From the NCBI RefSeq assembly GCF_003086295.3, contig NC_092040.1, forward strand, positions 5,642,001 to 5,706,000: a stretch of DNA of 64,000 nt. The letters run 5' to 3'. The translations under genes were made by a program, and so were the position numbers. Below the pieces are notes generated by a model. That model had not been told where the DNA came from. It saw only the letters and a list, made by a program, of their open reading frames with translations, and made no database searches. Each line of letters begins with the position of its first letter. The first letter of the stretch is position 1. The DNA is from Arachis hypogaea (taxonomy: Eukaryota; Streptophyta; Magnoliopsida; Fabales; Fabaceae). Positions 1 to 9,381 of this stretch are shown one piece after another.

Positions 1-3000
1 AGGGCCTGATGAGTTGGGCCGTCCTTTGAGAACAGTAGGATGTCATCTATGTAGATGAGAGCTGAGTGGAGTATGGGCTCAAAGATTCTGATCATAGTTT
101 TTTGGAATAATGATGGGGCTACCTTTAGTCCAAATGGCATGACAGTCCATTGGTACTGTGCATCAGGTATGCAAAAGCCCGTCTTGTATCTGTCTTTGGG
201 GTGAATACCCAATTGCCAAAATCCTGCTTTAAGGTCAAACTTACTGAAAAGTTTAGCTTCACTAAGGCGAGGAGTTATGGCGTCAATCCTTGGTAGTGGA
301 AACTTGTCATCTTGCAAGAAGAGGTTTAAGGGTTTGTAATCAATCACCAATCTCTTCTTTCCTCTAATCTGTTCAGACCTCTTTTCCACATAGAATGCTT
401 GGCATGCCCAGTTGGAAGTTGTTGGTTCAATTAAACCTTGCTTCAGTAACGAAGCGCATTCTTCCTTTGCTAACTTCAAATCTTCAGGATTCATTCCTGA
501 ATGGGTTGCCTTGGTAGGGTTGATGTCTTCATTCTTCTTGAAAGGCAATTGAATGAAGAACTCTTGATTCTTCCATAAAGGAAGAGGGTGATCAAACTTG
601 TCATGACTGTCACAACAAGCTTTTAGTAACCTGTTTTGGATAGCCTCATAGTCTGGAGGAGCCTTGCTAATTTCATAAATACCTCTGTTTTCGAGAAATG
701 GCAAGAACTTCCTTTTGAATTTCAGACCTTCAGGCCATATTGACATCTCCTGCGTTTGGTAATATGCATCAAAACCAAACAGTACATCTTTCTCAGGGAG
801 GTAGCTTCCCAGAACCTTCAGCCAAATCACCATTTCAGGAAATATTTGTAGCCCAACATTTCCTCTAGAAATATGGTCAATGGTAAATCTTCCTTGGCTG
901 GCTGTTGTGTAGATCTTGTCATGAGGAGCCCAAATTTCATCAGGTAACAGATCGGGCCTGACTACAGTTGCACAAGATCCTGTATCAAGCAGTGCTACGA
1001 CCTTTTTTGGCACATCATACTTGGATGCCAAAAGTTTGAGTTTGAAGTGGGGTCGTTGGATTCCATCAATTCTTTTAGAACCTAAGCTTCCTAGACATCC
1101 TCCTTCTGTCATCCTTTGTTGAGGCGGAGCAGGTGCCATATAGTGGATTGGTCTGTAGTCATCATCAGAAGAACTATCTTCAGGATCATGAAGCATGTAC
1201 TTCGTGTACTCATCTGCTTCTGACTGTTCTTCAAGGATCGATTCAAGATCTTCATCATCTCGGGTTAAGACAGCATCTTGTAAAGATTGAAGCATCTTGA
1301 TTTCTCTTTTGCTTGTCTGCTTCTTATTGGGACATTTCTTGGCAAAGTGCCCAGTTTGTCCACAAAGAAAGCATTTGTTAGTTCGCTTGTCCTTGAAAGT
1401 CTTTTTTCTGAAGAACCGTTTCTTTCCTTTGAACTTTCTTCTTCTGCCAAAATAGCTTTGATCGAAATCTGATCGTCTGGTTCTTCTGTAGTGGTGCTTC
1501 TTTTTTGTGTGGCAATCACATGAGTCTTTATCCTTGCATTTGATCTGCAGATAAGACTTTTTACATGCTCCCTTTAGTTTAAGGGAATTCTTGGCTAGCT
1601 GTTTGAACAAGTCTTGCTGGTTGCAGAGCTTGTCAAGAGCTGCTAGAGCCAATTGATAGATTTCTCCAAAGGTTATCGTTGGAATATCCTTCTGGTAAAT
1701 GGCCATTGTTCTTCGTATCTCTGGTAGGAGCTCTTTTGGGAGTGAAGCAAGATACACTTCCTTAAGTGTTGAATTGCTCTGTCCTCCAAGAGGGTAGTAT
1801 TTGGCCTGCATTCTTTTGAAATGTTTTTCCAGATCTTTCTTATTAAGTGAACAGCATTTCATCTCATAGTATTCTTGGGAATTTCTCTGCTGGATAATCC
1901 CAATGTCTCCTAGGAATTCTCTATGCAATCTTCCTAGAAACTGAGCAGCACTTCCACCAGTGAGTTGCATACGCTCATACTCACTTAGCGTGTTTATCCA
2001 TTCTCTAAGATTGCCAGTCATCCTGGTGACAAACTCAGAGAGTACTTGCTGGATATCTGCATTAGGGATGGACATCTTGGTATCAATCCATGCTCCAAAA
2101 TCATTCAACCTTTCTCTGTATTTGTGAGGAGGAAGGTTATCGAAAGTGAAATAATGGTTGCCTGCTTTCGTCTGAGTGGGCTTAGTCTGTGGGAGATCAT
2201 CATCTTCTTCTTCTACGACTATTCCCTCTCCTTCTTCTTCTGAGGTTGGGTTAGCCTGATCAACCATTGCTATTGCAGAAAGATCTGCAATTTGATCTTC
2301 TTCAGATGATTCTTCAACCGAAAAGTTTGACGAGTCAGACGTTACTTCTTCAAACGAGTCACTTGAAGTGACGTCTGCATTAATCATTCCGATTGTCCTC
2401 TTTTCTGGTACCTCTTCTTCTTTTCCTTTGGAAATTGCCTCAGTTTTTTCTCCAGAGATTTCTCCTCTGAGAAATTCTCTTTCTGACCATGGTGGATTAT
2501 GCATCCTTTTTTGTGAAGGTCCTGTAGGTTGAACCGGGTGTGGCTTAGGCTTTGTGTGAAGTCGTCGGGCAAGATGGTAATGGGTTTTAAAGATGTTGTC
2601 ATAGTCAGGCTCATTTATGGTTGGCTGCTGTGGAGGAATGTAAGTGGGTGTGTACATGGGATACTGTGGTGGATATAAGGCTAATGGATCTGTGGCCAAA
2701 GCTTGTGGCTTGGGTTGTCTGGCTTGATCTTGTTCAATCTGTCTGATCTGGGCCTTGATACGGGTAAGCTCTTGGTCCTTTTTTTGAAATTCTGGGCCAA
2801 AGTAATGGGTTTGGATGTAAGCTTTTAGGTCTTGGTCGAGTTTTTGGGCTTGTGTGGTCAATCTATTTTTTAGCTCCTCAACTTGTGTTTGGACTGAGTA
2901 CACTTGTGAGGACAGGTTGTCTGTCTTTTCAACGAGTGTTTCCAAAGTGTGGTCGATTCTCAACAGGACTTTGTTTTGGCTAACAGCATTTTCCGTTTGC

Positions 3001-4568
3001 CAATTCAGGACCTCATCTTGAGGTGAAGTTGACTGGACTCCTTGTGGAGTTACTCCTCTTGGGGCTATGTATGGCCGTCGAGTAATCCTTTGACTGTCAG
3101 TGGAAACCTGTAGAGGAGGAAACTCTTGTTCATAAGGCTTGAGAGTTGCTATGCATGGTACAGCAATAGGATCTGAGAACTGGGGCCTAAGGATCTTCTT
3201 TTTCTTCTTCCTTAGATAAAACTTTGGTGGTTCTTCCGGCTCATCTGGTGGATAGAACTTTGGAGGAGCAGTACAGCTCTGCTTCCTGTTCTTCTTGGAC
3301 TTCTTCTTTTTGTAGTAGTCCTCATCTTCTGATTCTCCCCAAGCGTCACAGTCGCAATCTGAGTCACACATATTGTGATCAACATCCCATATGAAATGGC
3401 CATTGACGTGTGAGACATAGACTGGCTTTCCTTCCTCATAGTAGTGAATTGGGGGATCATCTTGATTGCTGGTATGTTGAACAGTGAGAGGAGAGATCAT
3501 ATAGATCCTCCTGGAGGACGACTGCCTAGAAAAGGATGGTCGTCGTTCTGTTCCTGGCCTTTGAAAAACCGTTCTGACTGTTCCGTCAGTCTCTCGCGTG
3601 ACCACTGGTGGTGATGTTGTTTGGACATCAGGAGTGCTTTGTGGAAAAGCTCTCTCATAGTTAGTAATCCATTCTAGTGGCACTATGGCCGCTAGCTCAT
3701 CTGGAGGAATCATCCTTGGAATATTAACTATGGCCGGACCATGGTTCTTGTCTGTGAACATCAAAAGAGCATCATGGGTGGTGTTTGGAAGATTCAGATC
3801 CAAGGCATGATCTTGGATTCTGTACAACACCTGGTGATGGAGTGTTGCCTCTTCAGCACTGGCGTCTTGTGTAACACCAATCAACTGAATTTGTATCCGG
3901 ATCCTTTGGGAAAGGGTCGGATCTGTAAGCCTGATAGTGAAATCTGGCGAGATTGTAAGAATTACACTTCCATTAGTGAGAGTGGATACAAGTGCTCCAA
4001 TAAGTGCATGTTGGTATTCCTTGAAGGTAGTATCTAAAAGTGCAATCTTTGCGGTAACAGGTAGTCCTTTTCTGCCATGTAAGGTCAGAATCATCCTTAT
4101 AGCTCCAAGGTGCAGGTGAGTATATCCTTGTGACAAGTATTCACGAATGAGTTCTTGAGGGATCTCAATCGTAACATACTGTTCTGCAGAGGTGGCTTGA
4201 AGACCACACTGTTGTAAACAGGAAGTTTGAATCACTTCCTTAACAGGAGGTGATGATTCTCTTCTTATGAGGTGGCGAATACTAAACTGCTTTTTTCGGT
4301 GGTAGAAAGAGTATGGATTTATGAGAGGTTGTTGAGTAGCAGGGATTTTTGAGTCTTCTGGTACATGGGTGATTTCAACAAGGTTTTCTATCTTGTTGGA
4401 TAGGGTTTTATGGACAGATGGTGGTAAACGATCAAGAGAAAGCTCTATATTATGAAAGATAGGTTGGCTAGATTCAGGGTTTGACATGAATATTTCAAAG
4501 TCTCTCTTACTCTCTATTATCTCCAATATACCTTCTCTTTGCTTTAGTTCATTAGGCTCTGATACCAT
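1..4568 (-). CDS. Pararetrovirus polyprotein, copy 1, partial at window edge
   Basis: Second copy of the same polyprotein, starting at the ATG at 4568 and leaving the window at position 1, just after the YIDD motif of the reverse transcriptase. Compared with copy 2 it differs by substitutions at 525, 1077, 1449, 1454, 1742, 2091, 2187 and 4030; none makes a stop codon. An extra G at 2325 keeps the movement-protein half and the capsid-RT half in one frame. Protease, zinc knuckle and RT motifs are the same as in copy 2. The far end, and whether more copies follow, cannot be seen. Confidence 0.85.
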   Translation of the reverse strand, partial: MVSEPNELKQREGILEIIESKRDFEIFMSNPESSQPIFHNIELSLDRLPPSVHKTLSNKIENLVEITHVPEDSKIPATQQPLINPYSFYHRKKQFSIRHLIRRESSPPVKEVIQTSCLQQCGLQATSAEQYVTIEIPQELIREYLSQGYTHLHLGAIRMILTLHGRKGLPVTAKIALLDTTFKEYQHALIGALVSTLTNGSVILTISPDFTIRLTDPTLSQRIRIQIQLIGVTQDASAEEATLHHQVLYRIQDHALDLNLPNTTHDALLMFTDKNHGPAIVNIPRMIPPDELAAIVPLEWITNYERAFPQSTPDVQTTSPPVVTRETDGTVRTVFQRPGTERRPSFSRQSSSRRIYMISPLTVQHTSNQDDPPIHYYEEGKPVYVSHVNGHFIWDVDHNMCDSDCDCDAWGESEDEDYYKKKKSKKNRKQSCTAPPKFYPPDEPEEPPKFYLRKKKKKILRPQFSDPIAVPCIATLKPYEQEFPPLQVSTDSQRITRRPYIAPRGVTPQGVQSTSPQDEVLNWQTENAVSQNKVLLRIDHTLETLVEKTDNLSSQVYSVQTQVEELKNRLTTQAQKLDQDLKAYIQTHYFGPEFQKKDQELTRIKAQIRQIEQDQARQPKPQALATDPLALYPPQYPMYTPTYIPPQQPTINEPDYDNIFKTHYHLARRLHTKPKPHPVQPTGPSQKRMHNPPWSEREFLRGEISGEKTEAISKGKEEEVPEKRTIGMINADVTSSDSFEEVTSDSSNFSVEESSEEDQIADLSAIAMVDQANPTSEEEGEGIVVEEEDDDLPQTKPTQTKAGNHYFTFDNLPPHKYRERLNDFGAWIDTKMSIPNADIQQVLSEFVTRMTGNLREWINTLSEYERMQLTGGSAAQFLGRLHREFLGDIGIIQQRNSQEYYEMKCCSLNKKDLEKHFKRMQAKYYPLGGQSNSTLKEVYLASLPKELLPEIRRTMAIYQKDIPTITFGEIYQLALAALDKLCNQQDLFKQLAKNSLKLKGACKKSYLQIKCKDKDSCDCHTKKKHHYRRTRRSDFDQSYFGRRRKFKGKKRFFRKKTFKDKRTNKCFLCGQTGHFAKKCPNKKQTSKREIKMLQSLQDAVLTRDDEDLESILEEQSEADEYTKYMLHDPEDSSSDDDYRPIHYMAPAPPQQRMTEGGCLGSLGSKRIDGIQRPHFKLKLLASKYDVPKKVVALLDTGSCATVVRPDLLPDEIWAPHDKIYTTASQGRFTIDHISRGNVGLQIFPEMVIWLKVLGSYLPEKDVLFGFDAYYQTQEMSIWPEGLKFKRKFLPFLENRGIYEISKAPPDYEAIQNRLLKACCDSHDKFDHPLPLWKNQEFFIQLPFKKNEDINPTKATHSGMNPEDLKLAKEECASLLKQGLIEPTTSNWACQAFYVEKRSEQIRGKKRLVIDYKPLNLFLQDDKFPLPRIDAITPRLSEAKLFSKFDLKAGFWQLGIHPKDRYKTGFCIPDAQYQWTVMPFGLKVAPSLFQKTMIRIFEPILHSALIYIDDILLFSKDGPTHQA
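4556..4567 (-). other. tRNA-Met primer-binding site, copy 1
   Basis: Same TGGTATCAGAGC on the minus strand as in copy 2, adjacent to the polyprotein ATG of copy 1. A 77-bp tandem duplication starts next to it; the second unit ends just short of a repeated primer site, so only one complete site is present. Confidence 0.9.
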
Positions 4569-4718
4569 GGGGTGCATCCAGACGTACTTCTGAAAGAACA
4601 TACCAAGGGACCAATACCTCTTGTCATCTCTATCCCGATTTCCATGGGGTGCATCCAGACGTACTTCTGAAAGAACATACCAAGGGACCAATACCTCTTG
4701 TCATCTCTATCCCGATTT
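4565..4718 (-). repeat. 77-bp tandem duplication next to the primer-binding site
   Basis: Units 4565-4641 and 4642-4718 look identical by eye. Copy 2 at the right end of the array has only the first 60 or so bases of one unit before host DNA begins. The unit abuts the primer-binding site, where caulimovirid virion DNA carries its minus-strand discontinuity. Confidence 0.9.
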
Positions 4719-5308
4719 CCCACTAAACTCATCTCAATTGGGGATTCAAGGGACCTTATGACAAGAGTGTCATGGATGCCGATATGTTCTTTCTTTCCAA
4801 TACTGGAACTTCTCATGGATCGGATCAGTTTCATTTCTGATAGGCAGGATCCTCAAGAACGAGGCAAGCCTAGAGCATACGTGAAACTAGTAAGCAAAGA
4901 TAAGCATATTAGGGACTCAAGATTTCAGAGAGAGAGAGATTTAGAGAGTATTCATGGTGAATATCTTACAATGGTTATATTGAAAGATCAAGTTCTGATT
5001 TTTACAATGGGAGAGCCCTCTATATATAGAGGCTCTTAGGTAGTGGAGGATAAGAAAGAATCTTATCATTACAACAAGACAAACAACTTTAAGCAAACTA
5101 CTCAAATACAGACACATGGACTGCACTACTAAGAGATAAGAAGGAATCTTATCTTTGGTCACATCATGACAACTTTATCTCACATCACTCCTTTTTATGA
5201 TTATAAAAGGACAAACTTACTTTATGTCACACCATATTTTACATGATTATAAAAGACAAAATACCATAATTATTTTTGGACATCATAGTTGTTGCTGGGT
5301 CCCATTCT
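4719..5308 (-). promoter_or_regulatory. Pararetrovirus intergenic region with TATA box and leader
   Basis: Non-coding stretch between the end of copy 2 and the leader of copy 1. On the minus strand a TATATATAG box lies at 5021-5029 inside a small palindrome. By analogy with caulimovirids, transcription of the pregenomic RNA of copy 1 would start about 30 bases downstream, near 4990, giving a leader of some 400 nt before the primer-binding site. The leader has a purine/pyrimidine-rich stretch (GA repeats at 4929-4940 on the plus strand). I see no perfect AATAAA on the minus strand. The promoter call rests on position and the TATA box only. Confidence 0.55.
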
Positions 5309-8300
5309 TCACGGACTGTATTTTGTAATGGGCTCATGTTCATCAATGTTATCCACAAGGTTATGTGGTCCTTCTGTGTATTGATTCTCAGTGTCATCAT
5401 CTTCAATTCCAGCATCCACATATGTAGGGCTTGGCAGTAGTGGATAGACCCTTGATCCTGGTTCTTCATCGTCAATGTTTCCATAGCCATACGTGGTTTG
5501 ATCTACAAGAGGAGAATTCCATGGGTGTTCATTCTGGTGGAGTGGCGGGGTAGGATAAATCACAGATGAAGCAAGAAAATTGGATTGGAATTCTCTTAAT
5601 TCTTCTTGTATGGTCCTGGAAGAGGAAGCTTCCTCTTCTGATGGAAGTGAGAGTCCTTCAATGGCTCTTGTGAGAACATCAACATTAGGATTGTTGTGGA
5701 AGGTGAGATGTTTGGCCAGATTGTTGAGACAGTGTTTCTCATCTGTTGGCCATATCTTTGAATAACCAACAATGTTAAAGTTATTTCTGGTGTAGAGGAT
5801 CTCATTACGATAGGCAAATAGCCTTCTTAAGACAAAGGCATAATAAAACCTGTGTTTCAGCCTATCAGGGATGTTCCAAACATCATGATCTGTTAGTGCA
5901 CTGAAGAGTTTTCCTCTCCAAAAAGGAATAGGTGCAAACATCTTAAGAAGTTTCTCAAGATTTGTTCCTGAGAAGCTCTTGTCACAGAGAAACCTGTACA
6001 TAGCAATTCCAGGAACTATGATGGCGCAATCATACTGGACAGTGAGCGCCCACATGAACCACAGCATTTCTTCAGGAATTTCACCTTTGATGATGGGTAT
6101 GATATGATAAGGTGTTTTCGGGTGAAAGTGTTGAGGTTTTGCTGTGATTTGGGTAACAAGAAGGAGCCTGTGTAACCAGTAAAACAGGCATTCTTCAGCT
6201 AGGGTCTTGACCTCAGCAGCAGTCCTAGGTCGAAGGGAAAAAGGAAAAGGTCCAGGTTCTCTTCTATAGAACTTGTGGTCTTGAGGGCAGTCTGGAAGAG
6301 GGAAGGTTGGTGGTGAAGCTCTATCCATGGCTAGGATGTGAAGAACTTTGGGTGGAGGTTCTTTGGTTGGTCTGGAAAGGTAGTCAGCTATGGTGTTGTG
6401 GTGTCCTTTGATGTGTCTTACTGTGAATTTATAGCGTGAAAACCAATCTTTCCATCTTAGAAGTTGTGAGTTTGGTAGTATCTTCCCTTTGGTATCCAGC
6501 ATGGATGGAAAAGACGTATTGTCCATTTCCACAATGAAGTGATATGCACTCAAGTGAAAGCTGAACTTCTCGATTCCTCTTTTGACTGCAAGAATCTCCT
6601 TGTATGTAGCATGGTAGTGTTTTTCTGACTCCTTGAACTGTCCGCTAGCATGCGCACAGTAGTGTCTTGTTTCATCAATCTCTTCAAGGAGAACAGCTCC
6701 CCAGTAGTTGTCACTAGCATCAGTTTGCAGGATGCGTTGTCCATTGCTAGGAATCTTTAATGGTGGGGGTTTCTGTGCTACTTCTTTCAGGTGCTTGACA
6801 GCTGTCGTCTGTTCAGGACCCCAAGGTGGGGGTTGCTTTTTTAGTAGCTTTGACAATTGGCTTGTGTGTCTTGTCACATCCGGAATAAAGTCACGGATGT
6901 AATTGATGATGCCTAAGAACTGTTGGACTTGTTTTGTTGTCAGGTGGTCATCAGGGAAGTTTAACAGTTCCTTTGAGATGTGCTCTCCAGGCTGGAAAAA
7001 CCCATTATTGAAAGTCATTCCCAAAAAATCAACTTGGGCTTGACCAATAAGGCTTTTCTTTTGAGATAGCATTATTCCATATTTTTCCACAATTTCAGTA
7101 AACTGAATCAGAAGGGCCTGATGAGTTGGGCCGTCCTTTGAGAACAGTAGGATGTCATCTATGTAGATGAGAGCTGAGTGGAGTATGGGCTCAAAGATTC
7201 TGATCATAGTTTTTTGGAATAATGATGGGGCTACCTTTAGTCCAAATGGCATGACAGTCCATTGGTACTGTGCATCAGGTATGCAAAAGCCCGTCTTGTA
7301 TCTGTCTTTGGGGTGAATACCCAATTGCCAAAATCCTGCTTTAAGGTCAAACTTACTGAAAAGTTTAGCTTCACTAAGGCGAGGAGTTATGGCGTCAATC
7401 CTTGGTAGTGGAAACTTGTCATCTTGCAAGAAGAGGTTTAAGGGTTTGTAATCAATCACCAATCTCTTCTTTCCTCTAATCTGTTCAGACCTCTTTTCCA
7501 CATAGAATGCTTGGCATGCCCAGTTGGAAGTTGTTGGTTCAATTAAACCTTGCTTCAGTAACGAAGCGCATTCTTCCTTTGCTAACTTCAAATCTTCAGG
7601 ATTCATTCCTGAATGGGTTGCCTTGGTAGGGTTGATATCTTCATTCTTCTTGAAAGGCAATTGAATGAAGAACTCTTGATTCTTCCATAAAGGAAGAGGG
7701 TGATCAAACTTGTCATGACTGTCACAACAAGCTTTTAGTAACCTGTTTTGGATAGCCTCATAGTCTGGAGGAGCCTTGCTAATTTCATAAATACCTCTGT
7801 TTTCGAGAAATGGCAAGAACTTCCTTTTGAATTTCAGACCTTCAGGCCATATTGACATCTCCTGCGTTTGGTAATATGCATCAAAACCAAACAGTACATC
7901 TTTCTCAGGGAGGTAGCTTCCCAGAACCTTCAGCCAAATCACCATTTCAGGAAATATTTGTAGCCCAACATTTCCTCTAGAAATATGGTCAATGGTAAAT
8001 CTTCCTTGGCTGGCTGTTGTGTAGATCTTGTCATGAGGAGCCCAAATTTCATCAGGTAACAGATCGGGCCTGACTACAGTTGCACAAGATCCTGTATCAA
8101 GCAGTGCTACGACCTTTTTTGGCACATCATACTTGGATGCCAAAAGTTTGAGTTTGAAGTGGGGTCGTTGGATTCCATCAATTCTTTTGGAACCTAAGCT
8201 TCCTAGACATCCTCCTTCTGTCATCCTTTGTTGAGGCGGAGCAGGTGCCATATAGTGGATTGGTCTGTAGTCATCATCAGAAGAACTATCTTCAGGATCA

Positions 8301-9379
8301 TGAAGCATGTACTTCGTGTACTCATCTGCTTCTGACTGTTCTTCAAGGATCGATTCAAGATCTTCATCATCTCGGGTTAAGACAGCATCTTGTAAAGATT
8401 GAAGCATCTTGATTTCTCTTTTGCTTGTCTGCTTCTTATTGGGACATTTCTTGGCAAAGTGCCCAGTTTGTCCACAAAGAAAGCATTTGTTAGTTCGCTT
8501 GTCCTTGAAAGTCTTTTTTCTGAAGAACCGTTTCTTTCCTTTGAACTTTCTTCTTCTGCCGAAATGGCTTTGATCGAAATCTGATCGTCTGGTTCTTCTG
8601 TAGTGGTGCTTCTTTTTTGTGTGGCAATCACATGAGTCTTTATCCTTGCATTTGATCTGCAGATAAGACTTTTTACATGCTCCCTTTAGTTTAAGGGAAT
8701 TCTTGGCTAGCTGTTTGAACAAGTCTTGCTGGTTGCAGAGCTTGTCAAGAGCTGCTAGAGCCAATTGATAGATTTCTCCAAAGGTTATCGTTGGAATATC
8801 CTTCTGGTAAATGGCCATTGTTCTTCGTATCTCTGGTAGGAGCTCTTTTGGGAATGAAGCAAGATACACTTCCTTAAGTGTTGAATTGCTCTGTCCTCCA
8901 AGAGGGTAGTATTTGGCCTGCATTCTTTTGAAATGTTTTTCCAGATCTTTCTTATTAAGTGAACAGCATTTCATCTCATAGTATTCTTGGGAATTTCTCT
9001 GCTGGATAATCCCAATGTCTCCTAGGAATTCTCTATGCAATCTTCCTAGAAACTGAGCAGCACTTCCACCAGTGAGTTGCATACGCTCATACTCACTTAG
9101 CGTGTTTATCCATTCTCTAAGATTGCCAGTCATCCTGGTGACAAACTCAGAGAGTACTTGCTGGATATCTGCATTAGGGATGGACATCTTGGTATCAATC
9201 CAGGCTCCAAAATCATTCAACCTTTCTCTGTATTTGTGAGGAGGAAGGTTATCGAAAGTGAAATAATGGTTGCCTGCTTTCGTCTGAGTGGGCTTAGTAT
9301 GTGGGAGATCATCATCTTCTTCTTCTACGACTATTCCCTCTCCTTCTTCTTCTGAGGTTGGGTTAGCCTGATCAACCAT
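5309..9379 (-). CDS. Pararetrovirus polyprotein, C-terminal part (capsid, protease, RT, RNase H, extension), copy 2
   Basis: Open frame of 1356 residues. Residues 35-240 are a capsid-like region. A basic stretch (255-295) precedes a CCHC zinc knuckle with C299, C302, H307 and C312. The aspartic protease has DTG at 428-430. Reverse transcriptase covers about 595-800 with YIDD at 739-742. RNase H covers about 883-1003 with acidic residues D887, E928, D953 and D999. About 350 residues follow the RNase H, ending in an acidic, Pro-rich tail; I do not recognise this extension. All catalytic motifs are intact and I see no internal stop. It starts right after the frame break that ends the upstream part. 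It could be translated only if its own ATG is used, since the break separates it from the N-terminal part. Confidence 0.92.
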   Translation of the reverse strand: MVDQANPTSEEEGEGIVVEEEDDDLPHTKPTQTKAGNHYFTFDNLPPHKYRERLNDFGAWIDTKMSIPNADIQQVLSEFVTRMTGNLREWINTLSEYERMQLTGGSAAQFLGRLHREFLGDIGIIQQRNSQEYYEMKCCSLNKKDLEKHFKRMQAKYYPLGGQSNSTLKEVYLASFPKELLPEIRRTMAIYQKDIPTITFGEIYQLALAALDKLCNQQDLFKQLAKNSLKLKGACKKSYLQIKCKDKDSCDCHTKKKHHYRRTRRSDFDQSHFGRRRKFKGKKRFFRKKTFKDKRTNKCFLCGQTGHFAKKCPNKKQTSKREIKMLQSLQDAVLTRDDEDLESILEEQSEADEYTKYMLHDPEDSSSDDDYRPIHYMAPAPPQQRMTEGGCLGSLGSKRIDGIQRPHFKLKLLASKYDVPKKVVALLDTGSCATVVRPDLLPDEIWAPHDKIYTTASQGRFTIDHISRGNVGLQIFPEMVIWLKVLGSYLPEKDVLFGFDAYYQTQEMSIWPEGLKFKRKFLPFLENRGIYEISKAPPDYEAIQNRLLKACCDSHDKFDHPLPLWKNQEFFIQLPFKKNEDINPTKATHSGMNPEDLKLAKEECASLLKQGLIEPTTSNWACQAFYVEKRSEQIRGKKRLVIDYKPLNLFLQDDKFPLPRIDAITPRLSEAKLFSKFDLKAGFWQLGIHPKDRYKTGFCIPDAQYQWTVMPFGLKVAPSLFQKTMIRIFEPILHSALIYIDDILLFSKDGPTHQALLIQFTEIVEKYGIMLSQKKSLIGQAQVDFLGMTFNNGFFQPGEHISKELLNFPDDHLTTKQVQQFLGIINYIRDFIPDVTRHTSQLSKLLKKQPPPWGPEQTTAVKHLKEVAQKPPPLKIPSNGQRILQTDASDNYWGAVLLEEIDETRHYCAHASGQFKESEKHYHATYKEILAVKRGIEKFSFHLSAYHFIVEMDNTSFPSMLDTKGKILPNSQLLRWKDWFSRYKFTVRHIKGHHNTIADYLSRPTKEPPPKVLHILAMDRASPPTFPLPDCPQDHKFYRREPGPFPFSLRPRTAAEVKTLAEECLFYWLHRLLLVTQITAKPQHFHPKTPYHIIPIIKGEIPEEMLWFMWALTVQYDCAIIVPGIAMYRFLCDKSFSGTNLEKLLKMFAPIPFWRGKLFSALTDHDVWNIPDRLKHRFYYAFVLRRLFAYRNEILYTRNNFNIVGYSKIWPTDEKHCLNNLAKHLTFHNNPNVDVLTRAIEGLSLPSEEEASSSRTIQEELREFQSNFLASSVIYPTPPLHQNEHPWNSPLVDQTTYGYGNIDDEEPGSRVYPLLPSPTYVDAGIEDDDTENQYTEGPHNLVDNIDEHEPITKYSP

Positions 9380-9381
9380 TG

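Noticed and set aside
3741..4119. Plus-strand frames over the viral movement-protein region (also at 10852-11230)
   Set aside because: Antisense shadows of the polyprotein, repeated in both copies because the DNA is repeated.
4544..4834. A 96-codon minus-strand frame over the viral leader
   Set aside because: It is generated by the 77-bp duplication read in two frames; it has no domain and overlaps the primer-binding site.
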